Of a stretch of 64,000 nucleotides of DNA, positions 1 to 10,752 are shown in pieces (the first letter of the stretch is position 1; each line of letters begins with the position of its first letter). The stretch is taken from contig JADIIX010000053.1 of assembly GCA_027604505.1 (NCBI GenBank), forward strand, positions 1 through 64,000. The letters run 5' to 3'. The DNA is from Gonapodya sp. JEL0774. Lineage: Eukaryota; Monoblepharomycota; Monoblepharidomycetes; Monoblepharidales; Gonapodyaceae. A program made the translations under genes and the position numbers. The notes beneath the pieces are model-generated. The model was not told the origin of the DNA. It did no database searches and was given only the letters and a program-made list of their open reading frames with translations.

Positions 1-997
1 CACTCCAGGCCTATCACTAGGCCACCATCCCATCATAGAGGGCTGAGATCGATACGTAGTGACAGCCCCACTACAGTGTGTGAGCGAGTCAACTCACGAG
101 TTTTACAAATCACAACTCGCGACTCGCTCAATTTATCTAAACCCAACTCGCTCGCAACTCGCGAGTTTCAGCCCGCCGAGTTGGCGAGTTTTCACTCGCT
201 CACTCATAGCTTTAGTCCCCCTGCCGCTCTTCTCTCGACACTTTGCCCCATCGAATCCAAAAAATCCTCGGCCACTCTGCAAAAGCAATAAAATCCTAGA
301 CTCACCAAGACTATGTGAATTCATGATGTTCTAGTTTGAGCTAAGTTCCCGAGAGGTTTCTTCAGTTTGTCAGGGCTGAAATCTCCAGACGGTCTACTGG
401 GAGCGCCAGATGTCAGAAATGAGAGAAGACAGCGAACGCAAGGCATCTGTCTTGTGCTCGCGCAGTGCGGATGTGAAGAAAAGTGTCAACAAATAGTTTC
501 GCATGTTGTCTCTCCGACGCAGGAACCTTCACTCGAGTTCAAACTCACCGCCGTGTTTTAAAAGGTCAGTCAGCGACCGACCGAATGAACTAGTTCGATA
601 AACCTATGAGAGAGAGTGGTTGGTTAGGGAGTTTCCCTCGTTGGAATCACGGCCTCGTGCGCGTCAAAGTCGACTCCAGCATCTCGACATGTGCTCTACC
701 ATTTTCTGAATCGACGGATCTGGACTCCGCTCCGTCGGCGGATCACTGTAACTCACACAGATCCATCATTTTGGCTGTACCCGCCATCTTGATCCAAAGG
801 ATTGGTCTCCCAACCTGTGCCGGCGGATGGCGACTGAACAAGTTCGGTGAGACTCGGATTCAGCGAATCCTGCGGAAATGCGAGAAACACGATCACGCGG
901 ACTCGATCAGCGCGGTCAGCTTCCCATGCTTTGTGGGGACAAAAAATCTGCCATCCATTTTTCGCAAAAACGGTGCTTGTGAAAATTGTGAACATGT
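1..997. other. Gene-poor left end, no supported gene
   Basis: I see no convincing coding exon here. The open frames are short, overlap on both strands and show no recognisable motif. The first 210 bases carry a cluster of short ACTCG/CGAGT repeats, annotated separately. The stretch also serves as the 3' flank of the minus-strand ALKBH7-like gene that ends at 998. Confidence 0.5.
84..210. repeat. Clustered ACTCG/CGAGT short inverted repeats
   Basis: The words ACTCG and CGAGT recur more than ten times in about 125 bases. Several copies sit back to back as near-palindromes such as AACTCGCGAGTT, so the tract could fold into alternative hairpins. Such a cluster is far denser than chance at this base composition. 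No coding role is visible. It may be a small dispersed repeat or a degraded element. Confidence 0.55.
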
Positions 998-2098
998 TCA
1001 TGTTCCCAAAGATTGGTATTCATCTCTAAATAGTAGGACTATCCTACGCCGCGGTTCCACAACTCGGCCATTCCATATGCGCACACTTGGGTCAATTGGA
1101 ATCGCATGAGTATAGTCATACCGCAGTGAATCACTTGATGAAGTCAAAAAGTCTTCTGTTAGGGAAACAATGTCCAATATCCACAAGTTCTCTCACCGTT
1201 GCAGGTAGAAACATCCCGGGGGGAGCAATACTCTAATTGTTCCGTCAGTCACCGTATCAAGCTGTCGCTCTGAAGCGGGAACGATATGGTGAAAAGTGGT
1301 CCTTTCCGTAACAGCGATCGACACAGAGTCTGTGCAAGCCGACACAGGCTGTGTTTGTCGACGGATCTTCTGAAAAACAAGAACTGCCTCGCTCCCCAAG
1401 CATAATCCGGCTACCATCCGACCGCTGGCGCGCAAGTTGTCGACGTGGTGCCGTATTTCACCGTCCCTTTCCCGAAGTTCCAGCACATGCGGGGCCAGGA
1501 GGTGAGTAGATGGGTGAAAAAGGGACCACACGCGTTTAAGAATCGGAAGGACTCCATGATCTCGGGAAACTTCCGGTATTTGGAGGAGGTCCGACACCCT
1601 TCCAGACCCCCAGGAACTGATGGTGCATTCCCGGTAATTAGAAATGACACTATCAAAGTGCTAAGAGAATTCGATCATGTTCGGAGAAAGTCACGCGGTA
1701 TTCTGAATCTTGAAACGAGCTCTCTCACTCCATCGCTGTACTTCCGACCAACGATTCTCCTTAATTTTGAAGTACACGCCTGCCATGAATTCGAGCTCAC
1801 GGTCTCTATGTGTTACAAGCAATTTAGAGTGGTGGGCTCTCACAGCAATAAGAGTCTCCTGCTCTGCACTTGTCAGAAAGTCGGGAATAAGGACTAGTCC
1901 ACGAGGATCAAAGTCTGATGGAGCGTTTTTGAGATCCACAAAGGCTGATATTGTCTCCTTTGGGGTAGTGAGAAGTTCCTCGCGATAGTGTGTAATCGTC
2001 GAGAAAGGGGAACGTTGGTAGCGAGCACAACTAAAGGACGAGACAAGTTGGCCAAGACGCAAGCACGAGATTCTGCTGAAGCCAACTACGGAAGCCAT
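998..2098 (-). CDS. ALKBH7: ALKBH7-like mitochondrial 2-oxoglutarate/Fe(II) dioxygenase
   Basis: Three exons, 2098-1742, 1660-1197 and 1133-998, join in phase to a 318-residue protein. Residues 1-40 are Ser/Arg-rich and fit a mitochondrial targeting peptide. After that come HFDSVISNYRE, then HHVDNLRASG, whose H and D would be the first two iron ligands. The segment RYDYTH supplies the third ligand, and RRRIVLLFR carries the Arg expected to bind 2-oxoglutarate. These four blocks occur in the same order in animal ALKBH7. That family acts in the mitochondrial matrix, where the human protein promotes programmed necrosis; its substrate is not settled. The first donor is GTACAG, a weak but acceptable site. 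The protein is longer than human ALKBH7 because of an insert between AVLVFQKI and VLLPPGCFY. The ATG at 2098 is the only plausible in-frame start. Confidence 0.88.
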
Positions 2099-2642
2099 GT
2101 GAACAGCAATAATGACTCCCGAGAGTGCTGAGGGTCACTTTTGTTGGACTGGGTCATCATTTTGTTGCACGATGCCTTCAGGTTTGTTTCACCCTTCCCT
2201 ATTCCAAGAACGCTACGCGGCTTTCATGCCGTGTGCCGGACAAATTGATTTATTGGCAACGGGAATGAATGGATTGATATCGCTGCTGTTGCTGCAATGG
2301 ATATACAAAGTTATATATAGTCGCCTCTGAATGAGATATCCCCATCGTGTTCTTCTATGATATAATAAGAATGGGGATGTCCAAATGCAATGAAAACGCA
2401 ATGAAAACGCGCTACGTGTTGTGCAATTCGTGAGCCTTGCAGAACGACCCACACTCAAAATGATGTTTCATTTATCCCCAAGATGACGCTTCTGATGCTA
2501 ACATGCAGGTCAAAGGAGGACAACTCGCCAGCATAGAATGGAACTGAACTGCAATTACCATTCTCGGATCTCAGAGCACGAACAGACCAAAAAAGCGGAA
2601 TTATACGTCTTGTGCGCCTGTTATTGCCCTGCGTCCAGTACT

Positions 2643-2663
2643 CTGATCAATTGGATTGATCAG
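2643..2663. repeat. Perfect 9-bp inverted repeat with 3-nt loop
   Basis: CTGATCAAT and ATTGATCAG are exact reverse complements separated by TGG. The dyad lies about 550 bp upstream of the ALKBH7-like start. It could be a binding site for a dimeric regulator or simply a chance hairpin. Nothing around it marks it as a terminator. Confidence 0.45.
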
Positions 2664-3114
2664 TGAATAAAGTCATGCCCTGATGAAAACGTTTATTCAT
2701 CGTGTCACCGTTTCAGAATTTCAGAATAAACGTGTTGTTCGGTGACAGAACTGAAATTCAGGAAGTGACGGAACGATCGATGAAGTGTGCTAAAGGACTG
2801 TATGGACGCACTCAGAAAACTTTTTCTGGCTCCGCGGACCTAAGTTCAAAAGGTCAACTGGTGACATGGACAAAATGGCGAACTTTACAGATCGGCCTCT
2901 GCAATCATTATCCACAGATCGACCTCGTAATATATCACTGGAGTTCGACACGAAGCATATCTCACAATGACGGTGGCAAGACTTTGAACATTCACGAATC
3001 TTCGAGTATATCTAAGAAGATACTGAAGTACAAAACACGAACCTGATAAAAGGCCAGCTCGCCGAAGCTTATGGAGTGCAGATTCGCACAATCAACATAT
3101 GGCTCAGTGCTGCG

Positions 3115-3220
3115 GGCGCTCGCGACACTCCAGACGCTCCAGACGCTCCGGACGCTCCGGGCGCTCCCGAGGGCCCTGACGGTCCCAACGTTCCCAACGC
3201 TCCTAACGCTCCAGCCGTAG
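3115..3220. repeat. GC-rich 9-nt tandem repeat
   Basis: About ten imperfect copies of a 9-base unit close to GACGCTCCG run head to tail. Read on the minus strand, the unit encodes a collagen-like Gly-X-Y pattern (GPSGPSGAPG and similar). On the plus strand it reads Asp-Ala-Pro repeats. Neither frame connects to a convincing gene, so I treat it as a minisatellite. Confidence 0.6.
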
Positions 3221-3857
3221 CTCCGCTCAGGGTCCACCGGAAGAATGATCGGAAGCCCATGCTCAATGAATCGGATTCATTCGATACATGACGGAGGACT
3301 TGACGCGCTATCAGCGTGACGGCGTCGCTTTCATAAAACGGTACGGCAAGGTTATAAACGCAACAATCTGTCTCAAGAATACTCCGCCGCCACGACCAGC
3401 CCCTCCCGACCGATCGCCACTAAGTTCCCAAGCTTGATTAAAGTTAGTGAGGTACTCTCTGCTGCTGCAAAAAATTCACCTGGGAGGATAGAGGCGATTG
3501 TTCGTATGCCTTCCGTATGCGTTTGGGGGACGCTGGAGTGATCATCTTTTCTAACCTCGGAGACTCTTCCCCAGTAATAGTGATGAATCTTAGCAGCATT
3601 GCCTCAGTAGCTCAGGAAAGCAAGATACGCAATAAGATTTGAAATTCTCAAGTTCTATAAACTAATGATGCCCCTTGACTTATTGTGCCATATGCCCAAA
3701 GACATAGGTACTCAAAAGTCCAAAACCAGGAGTTGTTAAAAGCGATATCTTATCTCCAGATTCAGACGAATAACGCGGTGCTTCTTCCTTAAAAAGATAT
3801 TACTAGTCATTGTCAAAGTCCTGATAGAAAGAGAGTTTATCTTATCCCCACCAGTGT

Positions 3858-6800
3858 TCATGCTGCTTCTCCCGCCACCATACCTGAGTCAACTAGATCT
3901 CCTTCGGCTTGTCTCGCCAAGTTTACAAAACTGGGAGGCGCACTTGCAAATCGAGGAGGCAATCCAGGATCTACCTGAGCTGATGATGATGAAGCTGAGA
4001 GTGGGGTTGTGACTGAATTTGGGCTCTCCTGCGGAAACTGTACTGCCGCAATCTCTGAAGGAGAACCAAACCTCTCGCCAGCGCTACCAGCTGCCATGCC
4101 AGATATTCCACCTTCGATGACTCCTGGTGCCTCTGACCCTGTTGTTCCCGTTCGCGGGCTGGTCGCCGCACCACCACCGGTTGAACCTGACCTACCCAAG
4201 GCCGGCTGGCGCAGCTGTGTACCAGTTCGGGACAACAGGCGTGTGAATGTTGCCGAAAGTGGTGTACCAGGAGTGTATGGAGGAGGTGCAGCCCCGCCAT
4301 CCGACAAGGCAGCCGCATTCGCCTGTCCTAACAATATCTCTTGAAGTTGAATGATACGCTGACTTGACTCAGCCGCATCATTTAGACGTCGTATTTGCTC
4401 CCTTGCATCTCGGAGTTGTTCATCGCGGTTACGCAAATCACGAGCACCTCTCGCAACTTCACGTCGCAACTCGGCTTGGGACCGGGATGCCGCGCTCTGT
4501 TGTTTGAGCAGCTCGGAACGCTGCTCCGAGACTGTCTTTTCGAGAGCAAGAAGGCGCTGCGCGTGGTCGAGTGAGCTAGCGACTAACATGGGGTTAGTCA
4601 GAGCAGCTGCGAGGGCCTCCTTCGCCGCTTGAACTTCCTGCTCAAGAACAAGAATGCGAGCTTGTTGGAGCGCGGACATGGTGCGGAGCTCTTCAATGTA
4701 AAGGTTTTGCTTAGAAGAGCGGGTTGTTGTGCGGATCCGCAGATGAGACTCGATGAGATCAGCAAAGGATTTATCCTCCATCGTTTTTGCCCGTTCCCGG
4801 GCGGCCTGCGAAATTTGGGTCCCGTAACTCAGCAGCATCTTCACTAATGTGTAGTCAGGTTTTGCTTGCCGGAAGTCCGCCGCGTCTCTCGGATTCTCAG
4901 GATCCTGCAGTTCCACCTTGTATCCTGGTTTGTTTGTTGGCAGCGCAAAATTCTCAGCAGCCATTCTGTTGAAATCACGGAGAACATTGCCAAATGGCGA
5001 TGATATTGTTCCCGCAATCATGGCAATATCGAGCACACTAGAAAATGAGCACGTTGCAGCCCATCTTCCATTCTCCCAAGTCCTATTCCATTCGTCCTGG
5101 TCCCCCCAATTAGCCAATCGCCAGCCCAAATCGGCATTGGGATCCGCACCTATAGTTTTTGTCAACATATAGATTTTTGAATGTACTGAAATAAGAGACT
5201 AACCCGCATCCAGGAGTTGCCGTGCCAATGCTTCGCTTCCCCGAACCACCGCTAGTGCAAGAGCAGATTCGGCTTCACTTTCATCCCGCTTTAATTCTCC
5301 ATTCACTGTAGCCCGAAGAAATATCTAAAATGGTACTTAATGAAAGGCATGTTCAAATAGCTGTGGAAGGTAAGCCTCACCTTCTTCCGCGTCCGTGGAT
5401 TTGCTCCATTCTTGAGAGCATCCCTTGCTAGATCCAGTCGCCCTGCCTCGATCGCGTCAATGAGCAACTTGTCTTTGATTTCTTGATGAAGAGATGTGGC
5501 TATATCCAGATCTGAGACAGTCGTTTGAGGAGCTCGCGTCTGAATCGTGGGACTCGAGCTTGCGTGGACGGGTGATCCAGCTGTTCGATCTTCTGACGTC
5601 AGAGAAGTAGGCAGATGTAAGTTCGATATATCAGTAGACCCTGCCAGATTAGCCAATGCAGGTGCTTCGCCAACACTAAGGGTTTGTGCGGTGTTTGAAC
5701 TCAGGCCCAATGTTGTCGACGGTTGTGCGGAAGGTGTCTCTGCAGCGAGATCAAAGAGAGGTGGCTCTACTTTGGGAGGCTTGCAAGCGTCCGCAATTTT
5801 CTTGAGATGCTCTTCAATCATGTTGGAAATGGTGCGATCCTCCAGAGTTTTCGCCTTAGCACGCGCACCCGCAGACACCTGTGCTCCGTATGAGAGGAGA
5901 ATGCGAACAATGACAGGGGACGGATGCACTCGTATGAAATCTGCGCAGAAAAAGCAAACATGAGGATATAAGGCGTTCGCAAACGACCCCTTTCAACTTG
6001 CCACAAGCTTCGGTCTGACTATGTGGGGTATGAAGAACGACCCGAGCACCGTCTTTGTTAACGGCGAGAACTCGATCGTCGATAAGAGCCCCAAAGTCCC
6101 TCGTGATACTTTTTAATGAGTTCATTGTTACTACATGGAGAGAGGCTTTACTGGATTCCACAACGAACTCACTTAGAGAATGGGGAGAAGAACTGAGGCG
6201 CCACCAAAGTGATATCGATCAGAGAGGGAAAAACATAAGTTGCGGCATACCGCGTTCCTTGGTTCCACCGCTCTTCCTCCCACTCGCCCTCGAAGTCTGG
6301 GATTCGCCAGCCGATCTCGCGATTTAAATCCGCACCTGCAAATTGCAAATGCTCGGTATTTACTTGAACACTCTACCATAAACGAGTCCATAAACGAGTC
6401 AGCCCACCAGCCTTGCACAATTCCTCAATGAGTGCCGTCTCTCCATACAAAACTGCCAACGCAATTGCGGATTCGGCCCATATTTCGTCCGTTTTGATGT
6501 CCATACCGAACCTTACGTTGAGCTGAACCCGTTTTCGCGCATGAGGTGAGGCACCGTCCCGCAAGGCCGCACGAACCAAATCCAGTCGACGGGATTCGAG
6601 CGCCGTGATTAGTCGTTCGTTGGGAGATGGGCCTTGTAAGGAGGCACCCTCTAACGATGGGGTTGGGAATACATCAAGATCAACAGCACCTGGTTCGGAG
6701 GCCGGGATTACGTCGAGAGATGGATCCTCGGTCACGGCAGACGGTGCAGATCTCGCTATAGGAATCTTCCGGTATTCAGCCTTGCGCTGCGGAACAAATT

Positions 6801-8761
6801 TACGGAAATGAGTCTCGAGCAACTCTTTAAACTCAGGGTTCTCCAGTTTCCTTGCCCTCGCCCTTGCAGTGCTTGATACCTGCGCTCCACGCCCCAGCAG
6901 AAGTTTCATCATTCCTAGCGACGGCTCTAGCCGCCCAACAATGCAAACGTGTTCAGTGGAGCGAGGATCCCGAATTAGCGGATGTGGACCTTTTTTGTTG
7001 TAGGCGAGACAGCCACGTTGCATAGCGAGACGGGTGAACTGTTGACGGACTGGGCAGCGTTCAAGGAAGCCAGAGTGTTGAGGTCACGGCGGGTGAGTTC
7101 ATAGAAGTGTTGTAAGAAGAGTCACAGTGGCTGAGACGATCTGCGGCAGCTTACTGTCGTTGTACGGCGTCAGTAGGTGAGCGCTCGTGAGAACCAAGTC
7201 GAAAACGGATGGAAATCTAAATTGTCGAACACCAACGAATAAAGACCATTGGCTCGAAAAACGCCCATTCCAAATTTGTTTTCAACGGAAAGCTCACTGA
7301 TACTCCAAGAACCAGTGATTCTTTTCCCAACGCTCTTGCGTCCACTGATCGTGGTATTCAGCGAGCTTCCAGCTTATTGGGGCGTTGATATCGCATCCTT
7401 CAGGACCAGGACGTGACATCACATGACATTCAATCCATTACGCGCCAAACACGTCAACGCCTTACCGGAGTCCAGAATTTCTTTTACGATGTCCAAATTT
7501 TCGTGCATAACGGCCAACGCTAGAACAGACTCTACCTCGGAAGTATCCTTACGGACCTCGCCATCAACCATGACACTCAACGTCACTTTTTTCCTCGCAT
7601 TGACATCAGCACCGTCGTTGAGTGCGGTCTTAACAGCAGAGAGGTCACTGGCCTCGATGGCTCGGATGAGCCGAGAAGTTGGATCGTTTGTAGCGTCTGA
7701 CGGTAAATGGTCACCGGCGCTGATTGAAGCGGGGAGTTTCCCACCGGGGCCTGCCTCCGCCTGTTCCCCTTCACCATTATTCTCCTCCTCATCATTATCC
7801 TCGTTCTCGTCATCGTTAACTGAATCACGTGCAGCACCTTCCGCATCTTGACACTCCTCCGTACCTGCCGGAGCTTCAGCTTGACTTTCCATTTGCTGCG
7901 TTGCCTCAAGGATCAGCTGCCTGAACGAGTCAACCATAAAGTGCCTTTGCACGGTCTCTCCAACGACCCCGCCGAGCCTTCCTGCTCTCTGAGAATCTAC
8001 TTCTGTGATACTCGCGTCCTCGTGCTCGCACAATAGTCTCACGATCTCGACAGAAGGGTGAATTGTTCGAGTGATCGAAATTTTGGATTTTGGATTAACG
8101 TGCTGGACAAGCGAGCCTGGGAGGTTGAGCTCAATTTCACCCTCTGTAAGAGCGAGGTGAAGGGCGGAAGTATAGGTGAACGCTTGACGCCTGGAATTCG
8201 CGAGAAGTGAGATTCGAATATGGGTCGATGTCGCTCCGAAGAGTCTCACCACCGCTCCTCCCAATCACCGCTTGTCCAAAATGTAGCAGAGAAATCAGGA
8301 ATTTTCCATTCAATTTTGGCGTTGATATCTGAGCCTACAGATGTCGTGAGTTTCAGAGCATTAGAATGAGGATTCAATTGAAACTCACCAGCTTTCAGGA
8401 GTAATTCCACAATCTCCGCATTACCAGTGACAATTGCACACGCGAGACAGCTCTCTCCTTCTATGGAATCCTCGCGCTGTTCCCGTTCCCGGACAATTTC
8501 CACAGCAGATTCTCCATTATCATCCCGTTCTTGGGCAAGCTGGGCCACGATCGTTATCCGTTTACGAGAATTGGGATCTGCGCCAAGAGAAAGCGCCTTT
8601 CGAACCAGGGCGGCGTCAGAGGACTCAATCGCTTCAATTAGAGCGGAAGAAGGCTCGGCGGGACCCCGAGGGTCCACTTGAGCAACCGGAAACGCATCTG
8701 CAGTTGTTTCATTATTATCTGTAACGGCTGATTGGGCGGTTGAGGAAAAAATAGGAAGCAT
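3858..8761 (-). CDS. Large protein of four tandem ankyrin-like modules plus coiled coil
   Basis: Eleven exons keep phase throughout: 8761-8389, 8334-8250, 8190-7466, 7397-7298, 7216-7155, 7049-6408, 6335-6173, 6108-6020, 5940-5381, 5324-5204 and 5149-3858. They give 1,403 residues. A unit of about 200 residues recurs four times, at roughly 37-250, 323-530, 590-790 and 899-1118. Each unit has an ankyrin-like helix pair ending in (D/N)GA(D/N)xxxRK(K/R), then an ALAV helix and LLxAGAD(L/P)N. A Trp-rich stretch with EExW follows, and the unit ends in (L/I)LLSYGAQVS. Acidic or Ser/Pro-rich linkers separate the units. Residues of about 1130-1260 form a heptad-rich coiled coil (EELRTMSALQQ, ALEKTVSEQR), and the tail is Ser/Pro/Gly-rich. 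No membrane segment or enzyme motif is visible. I do not recognise the family; a scaffold or recognition protein is an inference. The ATG at 8761 is the first in frame, and an upstream exon cannot be excluded. Confidence 0.85.
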
Positions 8762-8880
8762 TCGTGAGTGGTCTTGGATGGCCGAGTCCCACAATATGTT
8801 GTTCGAGCACTAATATAAGCAACATCAACGGATAGATAGCTATTCGCTTGGACTTCCCTTTACTTGGACCCCACATTTCG
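8762..8880. promoter_or_regulatory. 119-bp divergent promoter region
   Basis: The ankyrin-module gene starts at 8761 on the minus strand and HTD2 at 8881 on the plus strand, so both promoters and 5' leaders must share 119 bp or overlap the opposite gene. No clear TATA box is visible. Confidence 0.5.
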
Positions 8881-10546
8881 ATGCATCTCTCGCTCGCTTG
8901 CGCTACGCGCGGCTCCTTTCCTTCCACCGGCGCGTCCCTTGCTTCTATGCGGTGCTTTACAACCTCTCTCAAGCTCCTACACATCAAAACACATACGTCA
9001 GACGACACAGACAAGGAAATCGTCTGTGTGAATGAATGGATCGATACTTTGCGAGGGAAGAAGGTCACAGTGGACACTTCTCGTCAGTGTTGAAGAGGAG
9101 AGACAACCTGAATCTTGATCAGTCGTTCCACGTTTACTTCTAAAGCCATGTCACTTTCTGCTTTCTACCACGTCTTTCCACTTGGTGCCAGTTGACTCGT
9201 CCTGGGCTAATCTTCTTTCCGTTACCATCTCGGAAGCTCGGAACGACAAATCAAGCGCGGCACAGCCGCCGGCGGTGCACCCCCGTACTTTTCAGAAAGG
9301 CGATGTGTTGCCTCCGTTTTGGCGTGCGTCTTTGCTGGGTTTCTTCATGCAAAGGACATACAATAATCGCACAAAACATTACTTCTATGGTGGTCAGACC
9401 TCATCTACTTTCACAGACTCACCACCCGCGACCAAATATCTAGTGACGGGCACGAACTGCTTTTGTCACCACCTTCACCCCCATTCGTGCGGCGCATGTG
9501 GGCAGGAGGCTCTGTCTCGTGAGTGTGATTCGCCGGGGCTTTCAATATGGATAAGGTAGCTGGAAGGCGGAAGGTTCTAAAGTAGCGTACCCGCATCCTA
9601 GAGTGAACGAGCTCCCTTTTCTGTCTCAATCAGCTATCATGCCATTTCTCACTCACCCTTCTAATTTCAGTTGGAACCCCTGGTATCCCCTCACAATCGG
9701 CAAACCCGCCCAGCTCACTCTAACCCCGTCCAAAGTGGAAACCAAAATTGGTCGCAAATCTGGCCGTTTGGTCCTTGTCTCAGAGAACAGGGAGCACATA
9801 ACGGACGCCAATTGGTCGGTGAGGGAACGTAGAGACGTTGTGTACCTCAAAGAACCCGATACGGTTGGAGTAGACAAGTCGCATGATGTGTTTGGTACCT
9901 CGGAAATTCATTTTAGCGATCCAGCAGACTTCTCGCGCACCCTAATCCCCGATAGGATTATGCTGTTTCGCTTCTCTGCGCTCACTTTTAACTCTCACAG
10001 AATACACTAGTGAGTTAGAAATTTGATGCACTTGATTGCTCATGCACCTCATTCTCTGCGTGTCAACAGTGACATCAACGCTGTCCGCCACGAAGGTCAT
10101 CCTGATCTCATCGTTCAGTGAGCTCTTTGTTGTTGCTAAAGCTGTGCAGCACTTCCTCTTTTCATAATCTATCTCTCCATTCAATATATCAATTCAGTGG
10201 TCCCATGATTTCCCTCCTGCTTCTTGATCTCTGCGCTAGACACGTTCCGAATCGAACTATCACAAAATGGAAATAGTGAGTTGCATTACATTCTTGGACA
10301 TTTCGGTATCTGCCAAAAGCAGTGTCCTCCTTGTACACCCTTAACCCCGCCTCGCTTCCCTATGTTCGATTTTCCTTCCGACCGTGTCGTTCTCGCAGCC
10401 GTGCCCTTTCCCCATTCTATGTCGACCGCCCGCTGCGCCTATTTGGACGAATTGCAGACGACTCTAAGAGCGCTGGCTCAGCCGAGCTCTGGGCGATGGA
10501 TGACCATGGTAAGGTCGGGATGAAGGGCACCGTAGATTTTGGCTGA
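8881..10546 (+). CDS. HTD2: Mitochondrial 3-hydroxyacyl-thioester dehydratase, type II FAS
   Basis: Seven exons join in phase to 355 residues: 8881-9082, 9192-9323, 9398-9518, 9671-10009, 10070-10117, 10198-10275 and 10399-10546. The protein should dehydrate 3-hydroxyacyl-ACP in mitochondrial fatty-acid synthesis, the pathway that makes the lipoate precursor. It has the HTD2/MaoC hot-dog signatures in order: LPPFWHLIYFHRL, RRMWAGGSV, LFRFSALTFNSHRIHYD with the catalytic D/H region, HGPMISLLLLDL, and a final YRALSPFYVDRPLRLFGR. The first 35 residues are rich in Ser, Arg and Leu without acidic residues, as in a matrix targeting peptide. The third intron (9519-9670) is long and might hide a tiny exon. 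The gene is transcribed away from the ankyrin-module gene. Confidence 0.9.
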
Positions 10547-10752
10547 GAGGGAGGAAGGCGAATGCAGGGGATGCTTTGAGGATTCTAAAAAGCGAGGGCG
10601 CTCGAATTAGTTTTCGCTTCGTGTTGCGTTTGCGTTTCGAATATATTGTGTTTGTGTCTTTTCATCCAAAGAGACCACAGCATCCGCTTCCCAGTTTCCC
10701 CGAGCTGGACCTTCCGATCCCACCTGAATTGACCCATCATTTTTCTCCAGTC

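Larger units (their letters stand above)
2099..3857. other. Intergenic, 1.76 kb, no supported gene
   Basis: No exon chain with family motifs could be built here. The stretch contains a perfect hairpin at 2643-2663 and a 9-base tandem repeat at about 3115-3220. It also has a short direct repeat of AATGAAAACGC near 2390-2411. It separates the start of the ALKBH7-like gene from the end of the ankyrin-module gene, both on the minus strand, so it probably holds the ALKBH7 promoter. Confidence 0.4.

Noticed and set aside
7217-7297. Coding continuation (KFGMGVFRANG) inside the ankyrin-module gene
   Set aside because: Alignment of module 2 with modules 3 and 4 fits only if this stretch is removed as an 81-nt intron.
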